35,268 nt of DNA. Origin: Apostichopus parvimensis. Taxonomy: Eukaryota > Echinodermata > Holothuroidea > Aspidochirotida > Stichopodidae. Position numbers and translations under genes: made by a program. This document shows positions 22,306-34,300 of the stretch, in pieces. The stretch covers positions 29,962 through 65,229 of the forward strand of contig KN883685.1 in NCBI GenBank assembly GCA_000934455.1, read 5' to 3'. How positions within the stretch are numbered: the stretch's first letter is position 1; each line of letters begins with the position of its first letter. The notes below the pieces were generated by a model, which saw nothing but the letters and a program-made list of their open reading frames with translations, did not search any database and was not told the DNA's origin.

Positions 22306-24600
22306 CAGGACTGGAACAACAAATATACATGCTTTCTGATGATAAAGGATTACCCTAATTTGTGTCAATGTATGATCAAACAACAACGTTACAAATTGGT
22401 CATGGACATTTATTACTTATAAAATTACAAAATTAAGTACTGATTTTTATCACTTATTTTGGAATGAGTAAATTTGGGCACAGATGATGCATAATTCTAC
22501 TGATAAAAACATGCTTTGTCAATTGGAAATTTGACCAAAATTACATACAAATACACAGATAGCAAATAGCACAATTGTCATTAAAGTCATCTTGAAAATT
22601 TTCTGATATGTTTAAGCAATTTGGTAGTTCTGACACTTACCTTTGCACTTCACATGAAAATAACACCATCTACTGATGAGACATTTTTCAATTATAATAA
22701 ACCATATCTATTGCTGACATTAACGAACATGGTTGGGTTGGTTCTGATACAAATTTCTAAGCTTTAAAAAGATATAAACACAACCATAGCCACAACCGGC
22801 TAATAGTTCCATAATTTCACAACGCATCCTCATTCACTGAAAGGTCTTAACAGGCATTCAGAACTGACTGAGAGCAGGGTCTATTATATATATAAATCCC
22901 CAAAACGTCCTTAACTAACTTATCTGCAATTTGTTTAAACATGATTTCAGTTTTGCATCTACAGTATTTAAATGATTATGTCATGTTTATTTCAGAACAG
23001 GAACTACAAACATATCTGCTTCCTTATAATAAAGGATTACCTTAAACAGAAATCTGATTATTTCATTTGTGTTAATGTATGATCAACAACAACCTTACAA
23101 AATGGTTGTGGATACTTATATACTTAAATAATCTAACTAAATGATATTCATCAGCTATTTTTCAAAGATTAAAATTGAGCACAGACGATACAGAATTCTA
23201 CTGATACACACATGCTTTTGTCAATTCGAAATTTGATCAAAATTATATACAAATACACAACTGGCAAATGGCACAATTGTTATCAAAATCAACTTGCAAA
23301 TCTTGTTGAAACAGTTTGGTAGTTCTGACAATTACTTTGACACTTCATATGAAAATAACACCATCTACTGATGAGAGGTGATTATCTTCTGAGGGATCAA
23401 AAGTCGTCAGAGCACATCTAGCTGTAGCTATAGCAAGATTATCATTGGCACTTCATCAGATCTTCTCTGGTTCCTCATATTTTTCAATTAAATATACAGA
23501 ATTTCACACTGCCATATCGGTTTTTGATAACTATAACCTAAACTATGTGAAGACAACATCTTTTATACAGTTTTTAAATATATATATATACAAAAGTACT
23601 TCCACTGTAATGTTAAAGCTACTGCATGGCTATAGCATCTTAACAAACCAAATCATTATTAACAGCCCAAACCAATGAAGATTAGAGTTTATGTATATAA
23701 ATATATACAAATGATTGGATTAATTTCTTCAAACATGATTTCAGTTTTGCATCTACAGTATTTAAATGATTATGTTTATTATGTTTATTTCAGAACAGAA
23801 ACTACAAACATATCTGCTTCCTTAAAATAAAGTTTATATACAGAAATACTGCAACACTGCTCTTTGCAATGAGTCAATTGGCTATAGCAATGCCAAAACC
23901 AAAAACCTTAAACTAACAAAATCATTACTAACACTCCAAACTAGCGAAGACCAGATATATTATGTAGTGTTTACACAAAAATACTTCCACTGTGTGTAGC
24001 CAGTCATAATAGACCAGGGTTGTCCAATCTTTTGCAGAGGGCCACATGGAATGATTATGATGGAGGGGGAGGATTTTTCGCCCGAAGCCCAAGGCAAAAA
24101 AATGTGAGCACTGCGCGCACTGATTTATTTTCCTTCCTGATAAAACAGATGAATAAAGTTCAGCCGCCCCGCCCCCCCCCCCCCCCCCCCTTTGCTGAGA
24201 GAGTGTCACACAAACTGACCTGTATGCAGTTTTTTGGACCCAGAATTATATAGCTTCAAATTGTTATCAATAAATCTGCTCACTAAAATTTTGCACCGTA
24301 GAGCATCTTTGGCAACCCTGCGGCGGGCCGGACTGTGGCCCGCGGGCCGTAGGTTGGACAACCCTGTAATAGACTATCTCTATTGCTCACGTAGCTGATC
24401 ACGGTTAGGTTTGCTTATTCTCTCAAGTACAAATTTGCGAGCTTTAAAAAATATCAGTACAACACAAGCCACAATTGGCTAATAGTTCCATAATTTCACA
24501 ACACATCCTCTTTTCCTGAAAGGACTTAACTGCATTCACGACTTGAATGAGAGCAGGGTCTATTTTAAATATGAATCCCAAAAAAGTCCTTAAATAACTT
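22306..24600. repeat. Tandem array of about 0.7 kb units, three diverged copies
   Basis: GAAAATAACACCATCTACTGATGAG occurs at 22656 and 23351, an offset of 695. The block TTTTGCATCTACAGTATTTAAATGATTATG…AGAAC-GGAACTACAAACATATCTGCTTCC starts near 22950 and again near 23740. GGCTAATAGTTCCATAATTTCACAAC occurs at 22798 and 24477. That offset, less the 360 bp added by the hAT insertion, is about two units. Copies differ by many substitutions. No open frame is conserved between copies. Confidence 0.75.
24015..24366. mobile_element. Non-autonomous hAT element, 352 bp, with 8 bp target duplication
   Basis: It starts CAGGGTTGTCCAA and ends TTGGACAACCCTG, a perfect 13 bp inverted repeat. Further inside, imperfect pairing continues around GGCCACA. 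The flanks TAATAGAC at 24007-24014 and 24367-24374 are identical 8 bp target duplications, which is diagnostic for hAT. It contains a long C run (about 24171-24190) and a GC-rich palindrome near its right end (GGCCCGCGGGCC). There is no transposase frame. It sits in the third unit of the tandem array. Confidence 0.9.
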
Positions 24601-25232
24601 ATTTGTTTTTTTTAAATATATTGTAAAGTGAATTAGAATGCTCAGCAGATGCTTGCTCTATAAACATGTTCTATTGTTATTATGATCATATCTGCTTTGA
24701 AATACCAAAGGTGATACGTACAGGAATGTAGTGTTAAGTAATAGAAACACTTTATGAAGTTGGCTAGAAAGCCCTTCTCTGTATCAAATGACAAAAGAGC
24801 CTGGCAGACTTGAAATCTATGTCAAGTTCCATGTATTTGACACATAGACACATAGATACATCTCAGCACAACCACCAATCACATCATCTTTTGGTTGCTA
24901 TCGGTTGGATAACTTGCAGTTTTCTTACCTCTTGCACTGTGTGTATTATTTATTTCACTTTGTGCACTGTGATGAATATTCAGTTTGCTTCAACCAATAT
25001 TGTGAGTGTTGTACCTCCTCTTTTTTGGCTGTTCATGCTTTTATTTTTGACAAGCAATGTTACCTCTGGCAAAGCAACTATAGTTTGTTACAATTTGTCT
25101 TTAGTAACTTAGGTAACTATGGAAGTCCTTGTAAAAATGAACGTGGAAGTATTTGTATGTAACCATGAAGGAATGTAAAAAACGATGCCAATCATTCAAC
25201 ATCAAACTTTGGTATTGTTCATAGCTGATTCA

Positions 25233-25326
25233 TCAGCATAGAACAGCTTCAATGTCTTGTGCATTTCTCCCTCCTAGTTCCCTGGGGTCTCCGGATGCTG
25301 TGCTGCTACTGGGACTAGATGACACT
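25233..25326 (-). CDS. Last coding exon of the Ig/TM receptor
   Basis: The acceptor TTTTCTTTTTTAAG| precedes 94 bases ending in TGA at 25235-25233. Entered in phase 2, the frame is VSSSPSSSTASGDPRELGG then ending AVLC. It is Ser-rich, then acidic, as expected for an intracellular tail. The incoming AG of exon 25554-25605 plus its first A gives Arg. Downstream, minus-strand AATAAA signals lie at 25045-25040 and 24954-24949. Confidence 0.5.
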
Positions 25327-28300
25327 CTTAAAAAAGAAAACACAGAAAATTACATGTAATGTTATTGGAGGAAGGCAATTTATTATGCACTATGTATTCC
25401 AAATAGGGATCAATGCTATCGTGTTGAAAAGTACTGATGGATGATTTGCTTGAAATTTGTACCTATATCTTGGTGTTCCATTTTACAACATACAAATGGT
25501 TTGGGGAGGTGAGGGGGGGGGGAGGGGAAGTTACAGAAAGACAGGCATTTTACCTTTTTAAAGCCATAATCCTTCCAGTCCCTCTATTCAACCCATATAC
25601 TTGGGCTAAATATATGTCAGAAATGAACTAAAACGTTTACTGCTAATTAGCTTAATCAATGGCAAGCAATACTGGAATGAATATAATGTCCTTCGAAAAA
25701 TTGCTGAAAACAGGGAACTACACGTAGGGCTTGACAGTGAATGACAACAAACTTTTTCAAAACTCCTTAATTTTTTGAATATATTGCAAATTATGACTGA
25801 TGGCATGTACACAATGCCTAATGAAATAATTCAGGTATTTAACCACCTTAAGTGTATTGGTCTTCTGACAAGAAACGTATTTTTCTTCACGTTTTTTGTG
25901 TCATTAACCAATTAGGCAGTTCCATACTTTGCCGGCGAAAGATGTTTTCCAAAACGACAGATAATTGTGTATTGTGGATTTGATTTTCTGTAAACAAGCT
26001 CTAGAGGGGCCGTGTGTCATTACATTATGATATTAATAACTTGAAACTCGGAATAAAGTTATTACAACTTGTTAAAAAGTTTTGAATATATTGTAGTAAT
26101 TTAGGGCTCTTATATTTTTAGGTTAGATGTGGATTTCCACATGTTTATTGCTAGGCCTAGTAGTCTACTTGGGCTGCTAGTATTATATTGGACTGTTGAG
26201 GGTTTGCCTGGGCATAACCAAGCTGTCATGATATCGATATTCAACACACATTTTTCACTGGTTTAGAAATGAATATTTAACACATGCTTATGAATGCGTT
26301 TAAGCACATTAAGTACTACATAAGCTTCACCCATTCCCTGTGATTTATGGCAATATTAGATTTTAAATTATATCTTCGCTGTATGTTTACAAATGGAGGG
26401 AATGGTCCCTGAAGTTTGTGAACAACCTTCGTACAATTTCAATGGGATTTTACTGTGTGAATTCCCTCGCATTAAACTCATTGGAAAGTCCCATTGACTT
26501 AATGTTTGAAAGAAAACAGATCATCGAAGAGCAACGTTCTTTGCAAAGGAAACCTCCCCAAGATTGTTTGGTTACTCTATGATGTAGTGTACGAATCAGA
26601 ATGTACAGCACTGAAAGATGGTCGGGAACCGATGGCAGAACAAACAGGGCCGTCAACTTTTGCCGTCAGCCGGGTGTATTTTCTAGGGGCACCTCAGCAA
26701 ACATAGAGGCACCGTTGCCTCTTATCTGTCGATGCCGTCAGTAATGTCAAGCCCTGCACAAGCAATATTTTAAAAATGGAACAAAAAAAGCCTGGGAAAA
26801 ACTATTTTTGTCACTGCTCCCACAAATATACTGCACCTTTTAATGATAACAATGGTGAGGCTGCAGAACCCAAACAAATTTATTCTAAAATTTTTAAATT
26901 TAAGCCGTGTCTAGCAGAATATACTGGTACTGACCTGAATCTGGAAATGACTCACGATTCCTCTGTAAAAACAAAAAGTTCAGACAACATTACATATAAC
27001 GATCAACCAATGTGTCTTTTGGAACAGAATACCAAAAGTTTGTAATTCATCCTTTACATTTAACACTGTACACCAATCGACACCAAGCAAACAAAGTCCA
27101 ATAGCTTAGTGATTCCTTGCAACATTTTGCATTACAATATTTCATGGGTAAAAGAAGACAAAATTACTAGTTTAGACCATTGCTGGATTCACATGATCAA
27201 CAAGATTTTCATGCATATGTGGACCCTGCTCACAATGCATATGATGTCTTAAACAAATCGAAAGAAAAAAGAAGAGAATGCCCTGCCTGGCTACGAATGT
27301 AGCTAGGCTTCTGTAAGATTATGGATCCTGAAGTACTAGACCAATACTAGCTAGGTGTTCGAGAGTAAGCCTATGCAGTAACGCACTGTAACTTTGAACT
27401 GCTACTCGATTAGCAAATTTGCATTTTTTCCAATTTGCTTTTCTTGTCATTTAACTGCAAATATGGAAAATGTCAATGTTATTCCACTACACTGCCAAAA
27501 TCAAAGCCATCTTTTACACAATGAAGAGCTTCAGGATGACAAAGCATCTATCGTCCACTTACAACCTATGTCAAGTATAAGCCCTGTTGAGCATAGTGCA
27601 TTTTTTATCTAACAAGGTTAAAATTCTTACTCAACAATTGCGAGTTGCCCAGTGTATTTGTTGAGGCCTGGTAGTAATGTCCTTCATTATGATGCCTTTG
27701 ATATCATAAATAACTACTGATTATTATTATTATTTGCTTTGTTATAAAACTCCCACCAATTCAACACTATGTTTGAAGCCTTTATTACCACTTCACAAGC
27801 TATTGATAAGGTGGCCCATCATTGATTTCTAACAGTTTAGTGGTGTGTATCTGACATAATGTTAAATTGAATAAGAATTTAAGCATCAATCCAAATAAGG
27901 CCTACTTCTAAGAACACTACTTTTATCCTAGATGTATATTGTTTTGTGAGTAAGGCCACAAACTTTCTAAGATGAGAGTTGTTGCAAGACAAATCTTCAG
28001 TCACCAAACTATCTTACCAGAAGGTGAAAGATTTTGGTACGCATTTCCCGGAAATGACTGCACTGAGCACACCCGGCTTCGATGTTATCTTTCAAGAGAG
28101 AATAAAAGATGATATGAAACAGGTAAGCACTTGTTTTTGAAGAAATTCAACAATTTTAAGTTTATGATGTATTCTTATTGAATAACAGAAAGATTTTAAG
28201 TATTTCCGGATAGCAAATGAATGGCAAAGGCTAGTGAAATGTTATAAGTGGTTGGTTACATTTAGTAAACAAAAAATCTTTAACTGCACCTACAAATCCC

Positions 28301-31300
28301 ATCAATAAATTGCAGATAAAGAAACTATTTCTGCTACTTACTTTTGTTGTTTACTGGTTGCTGCAATAGAAATGTCAGAAATATTGTGGTCAGAGATTCC
28401 AAAAGGGTTGTAAGCAAGGTGAGAAGATAGATGTAAATTTATCAAAATGGTTTCAATTATTTTGCTCCTTTATTAACTTAACACACAACTGACCAGTTAA
28501 TATCTCATAGGAGGCTTGCATGTTCCACTGTTGTTTAACATCAATGACCAGTACTAAGGTTGATTCGTTCAATCAAATCAAATTTACCACAAGCACACAG
28601 AGATAAATTGTCAACATTAGAGATCACAGAACTGAAGGATGTATTTCAGTAGGGATATTCTTTGTGTCGGACAATGTGACGTTAAATGGAAGTGAAAAAT
28701 AAACTACACTGTTATTTCAAAACTTTACCCCAACATCTACTGATTAATTTAACTCAAATGTGTCTGAATGTAACTTAGTTAACTGTATAAGCCTCCTTTC
28801 TTTACTCTGTGAGGTCAAGACGGTTATAGCAAATGTTATTTAAAATCACTACTTTCCTGTTATAATATTCTATTTGTTGAAAGAAAATCATACCATGTTG
28901 TCTAAACTTTACAGATTACCATAATGACATACTGGTATTTGTCATAACACTGTTCTTTTTCAAATAATGGAGGCTTGTCAGTAACTTCCATGGTGAATAC
29001 TTCCATTGGAGGAGAAACAGCATTCCTCTGCTTTCGAAAGTAATCACCCTTGCTTCAATTCCCACTTTCAAAAACGCCAAATAACATGCACTGATCTGGC
29101 CAAAATTGTCTACTATGCAGCAAGGAAAGAATAAATTTCATTTGTTGTGTTTGACAGAATGCATACCACTGCAATATAATCCTATGTGGATCGTGCATCA
29201 ATGTAGAATTGACTTACACACACATCTGACAAACTCTTCACAGCGTGCCAAAACCAATTTTTCAGAAACGTTTTGTCACTTAATATTCTTCAGACATAAA
29301 TTTCCAACTTCACACAGTTATGACTCATGGACAATGATGGACAATGACAATGGTGCACTGTGATACGCTCTCATTTGACCTCAATGTAACAAGCAAAGAT
29401 AATTAAGATGGTCTCTTAAAGAGAGGCACACAATGACTGCTGGGAGAAATTACCATGTACTGCAACCAATGTCATGTTTTCCCTTGTAATATGCACAAAA
29501 TGACACCTGAACTATTCTGTTGTACTGCATATTGTGTATCTTAACAAAAAAATGTGCTTTAAGTGTGCTCTTAGAGAGGCAGTTTGGAAGCATCCTTTCA
29601 TTAGGCTGACAGTAGCTTCACATAACAATTGACATTATATTACTGTGCTCCTTCTTGTAAACAACTTTCAGCCCATTATTGTTACCAGCTTTAGTTAAAA
29701 ATTAGATTCACGCCAAATGATGAACCTTAGAACATCTGTGTGTTTGGATACTATATTTTCTGGCAAAATGCAAAGCAGAAATTTGAAACCAAAAAGTTAA
29801 CAAGACAATGATCTACAAGTAAACTAACCTTTTGTTAAAACATACAGATCACTGCAACAACGGCAGGTACATCCATCAAAGCAAAATATTTGATCATTAC
29901 CAGAATAGACATAAACATTCTCTGATTATTTCTCAAAGCAACTGAAAGTCAGTAAAATATCTCACCAGAGGGACCTCTTCTTCTTGCCTAATTGAGTGTT
30001 TAGCTGCACCAGCCTCTTTGCGATCTGTGGGCAAGATTAAAGATCTGATATCTGACATGGGCAATGACTTTTTACCTCTACAAAACAATAGGATTTTTGT
30101 ACTGAAGAAGAGGATCCCAACAAAGTTCATCCAAGCTTTACTTACAGGAATTATTATTAACAATTTTCTCTGGCTTTGATCTCTGGGTACCCCAAAAAGG
30201 CCTTTGAACTACCCAGCAATGGATATGTGTTTTGTCCTCATTAGTGTGGATCCACATACAATATATGAAGTCTACTCAAATTTAAATTTGTGGTTACCAT
30301 GTTTACACTGTTTTCCCTGTATGTTCTGTCTGTTACATATAACAACATCAAAGCATGTATTGGAAGAACAACAATGCTAACTCAAATATATGACTCAGAG
30401 GCAAAATGAATGTTATCATGAAGTATGAATCTGACAGACTTAATGGTTGACCAACTGAAATCCTATAAAGAATATGAAAAGCTTTACAGTGTGATCTTAC
30501 CTTTTTTCTTCTTTCTTGGGTTCTGAAGAGAAAAGAAATATTATGTGAAACTTAGTTGAAACACTGCAACAATTGATCGTACTAACAAATACATCAACTC
30601 ACTGTGTGATGAGATATTGGAACATCACATTTCTACCATTAACTATAGTATAAGAATCAATAACTATAATATAAGGACTGTGTACTGGAAAATTGAAACA
30701 ATACATAAGGACATTCAGTACCTTGAACTCATATAAGTTCAAGTTTAGTGTAAATGAAAATATAAAAGTTATACTAAGCTTCAATCCACTGGATACACTT
30801 TGATTAACCATATTTTATCATTGAATAAAAATGTTGTAACAACATAACGACAAATAGTAACTTATAATAGCTCAAAAGAGTAACTTTTATTTAAGTAGCT
30901 GCAGTACTGAAGACAATGACTAATGAAACCTTATAAGGTCACCAATCTTAAGCAGAAGGTCATAATCAACTACACCAGGTGACTACATGGCCTAAAATGT
31001 TACTTACTACATTACACATTCAATAATTCAATTGTTACTTTGATAGATGTAAACATGATAACATTCAATGTTCTCCAATATAAGATAAGATACTCTTCAA
31101 TTTTACTGAAACTTTACAATGAAATGATAAAATAATTGCAATAAAGGAACAGTTCATCTTGTCTACATTGCAAAACAGCCAAACTCTACACAAAACCAAA
31201 GATTATACATACAATTGGATTATTGTTGATACAATTACATTTAATAGTATGTTCAGTACTTTATATGCAGAAACCAAACAAGAACCATGAAATTAACGTA

Positions 31301-34300
31301 CAAATGCAACATCAGTTTATCTGGTGTAGCATTGTACAATAGGCAAACTCTGCACAAAACTAAAGTACTATGTTGACAATTCATTATTTTTTCAGTTAAT
31401 TGGTGTTTTCGGTACTTAATGTGCAAAAAGCATAAACCTCAAATTTACAGTAAAAAATGTAAACTTTAAAAAAGACTTTAACACTTTTTTATGTCTAGAT
31501 GTTTTGAGCAGCACAAATTGACTCCAATGCACCCTTTTATTGTTAGGATTAATCACTGTCACCAACTGGATAGTATACTTGGCTTAGAAAGCATTGTGAA
31601 TGGTTTTTACTGGAAGGTCTAAACTTCCACATATGATAAACAAAGTCATCAAATACAGGTGAATGTATTAGTAACTTACCGCAACATACATATGAAACTT
31701 TTTATGACAATCTTTACCAACTTTCCTCAAAATGAATTGGGGCCAGAATAGTATAACTGGAAAGTGTGACAGATATGAAAGACAAAATCAGGATCAATGC
31801 AGAAGATTATGCCTTCTTAATATTAGGAAGTACAATGGAAAAAATGATTGCATACATGATAAACTTGATGACTGTTGAACTGCAAACCTGCCAACTTATC
31901 AATTAAATAAACTACAAAACCAAAAGGCTTTAGTGATACATTGCCTCATTTCAATTTTAAGTTAAAAGTGTGGATCAACATACCAAATTCATTCAATCCT
32001 TACCTTTGACAGCAACATTTTCTGACATTGTTGACTTTTGACTTCAAACAATCTTTGAACATACTAAACAATAGTGGTTTTAAAGGTGGACTAATTTTTC
32101 CCAATCTCTATTGTTGACCTCCACATGATATAACAGGATTCTTGTTCTTGATAACGTCAATACATTTACTAATTATGAAGCACAGGGTTTTAGCTTTTGA
32201 CTTTATAGGTGGATCCGCATACTAATTATGAACTTTAAGCCATGTATTATATTTAACTACTAAATATAACAGACAGCTTGTGAAAGGCAACTCTCCCAAG
32301 CAGCTAAAGAGAAATCTTCCTCTGCTCAGGAGATATCCAAGCTTAAAGTCATGTCTAAGGGCTTTAATTGTAAGTCTGTAATGTTATAGTGACAAAAGGA
32401 TCTGAAACCTCTTTCTTTTATACTTTCAAGTTAGAATGTTTGCATTGCTGGCAATGAAGCCAATGCTATTATTAGGAAATTTAAAATACTTTAATTTATT
32501 AGAGTCTCTCAGCAAGCAAGTCTGATACCTGCTGATAGAGAAAGTGACTCTCATTCCTAACACTAATTTAGTTACATAACTTGAGTCACACACAGTTCGG
32601 TTTTGACAGATATATGTTGGACTAGTAGTATCACAGAAACAACACCAAGCAGATTAATACAAGTGATAATTGACGCATATTGACAGTAATATAAACTGCA
32701 ACCTACTACAAATTCATATATATGACGTCGCTTGCTTTCCACATCAAAGTTGCAGTTCATAGGCAGTTGTACAATCAATAATAATAATAATAATAATCAG
32801 CAGTTATTTTTACGACGCTTAAGCGACCACAAATGTGGGAGAAACCCGCAAGGGCTTATGGATTACAACTTACACGTCGGGTGGCTTCCAATTCAACATT
32901 TTAACTCAAATTTGGAATCTTTTCAATTTAGAAAGTCATTTCAGATGGGAAAACCGTAGATTGCTCTTGGATGTAAAACCCACCTTACTATGACCCGGCC
33001 GGGAATCGAACCCCGAACCTCCCGATTGCTAAGCCTCATTGCTTCAAATGCCACCGCCTTTATCCACTCGGCCACAGCACCGGTATTTATCAATGTAACA
33101 ACTTGTGTCCAAACTGTCCCAACTTACCATTTACTACAAGGAACACTAACAACACTATTGCCAAAGCTGGTTGCCAGTTCAACAAGCTCTCACATTCTTG
33201 ATCTGTAACTGAAAAGAAATGAACCAATATTGAATATTAACAAAATCCACTGCCCATTAATTATATTAACTTCATCAGAGTTCAAAGTATACAATATTGG
33301 GTGATCATCCAAATTCTAAGAACAGAGTTGTGTCCAGTTGCCATCAGTATTTGCGACTGGTTAAGTATTATTTGGGGGAAATCTTGAGCGATTAAGCAAA
33401 TGTTTGTCCTGTGTTTGTAACAGTACACAATCCACTGCCCTTTTGTAATAATAATTTGATAACAGTTACACAAATGGACCCTGTAGTACCACTGTCTGAA
33501 GAAACAGGTGTAATGTGACATTGTGTTTATTCTCCACTCATGACCAGATGGAGTTTTCAGAATAGTAAGTTTGTCATTTAGAAATTTTAAATGAAAGACT
33601 AGGTCATACCAGAGAACATCTGTAAAATAACTTCAAAATCAACCCTACTAAGTCAAACCAAAATATAAAAGCAAAAGATATTAATGAGCCTTACTTTTAT
33701 CAAAGAGAAGCGCTACTGTAGTGACATCATGATGCGAACCATCTTTCTCATCTACCACCCTACATTCTAGAGTGACATGTTGTATGGACTGGCTCAGGAC
33801 ACGGAAACTTGAGCTGAGTGTAATGTTAGAGGTTCCATCCCTGTTATCGGTCTTAGACAGTTCGTTCGCTATTGATATCTCATCAGATGAAACAGGTGGA
33901 GTGAAGACCCATTCTAAAACCATAGTTTGTGAGACTCTATGCATTGTGCAATTCAGTTTGTCTTCTCTAGACACCTCCAGAACCACATGTTGCTGATGGA
34001 CCCATCCATTTACCACAGGGAAGTCTAAACAGGGGATCAAAGCAAATGGTTCAAAACTTTTGATTTTAAGCTACTATGTGATATTGCCTTTCAGCTTTAC
34101 TTGTTTTCAACTAGGTCATGAATTTGATAAGTGTATCATCAAAGCAGTTCGGGAAGATGACTTTATTTCTTCTACTCTAGCTCTTCTAGGATAGTAGCCT
34201 CACAGTTTGATAAGATAAATGCTCCAGAAAAATCACTTGGTTTATTTACAGTAGGGAAATTGCAAACTACAGTAATCACCAGTAATAAAATTAAATAACA

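Noticed and set aside
22640-22676. Exon-like minus-strand segment with CTCATCAG| acceptor and |GTAAGTG donor
   Set aside because: The donor is lost in the second array copy, no frame is conserved and no neighbouring exon was found.
24810-25162. Overlapping 100- and 85-residue + strand frames
   Set aside because: Hydrophobic and Cys-rich by chance. They lie in the probable 3' UTR of the minus-strand receptor and contain no recognised domain.
27720-27735. ATT microsatellite as a possible SINE tail
   Set aside because: No tRNA head or SINE body is adjacent; it is a simple repeat only.
32990-33084. tRNA gene on the minus strand
   Set aside because: A and B boxes are present, but the sequence does not close as a tRNA and continues into a SINE body with a simple-repeat tail.
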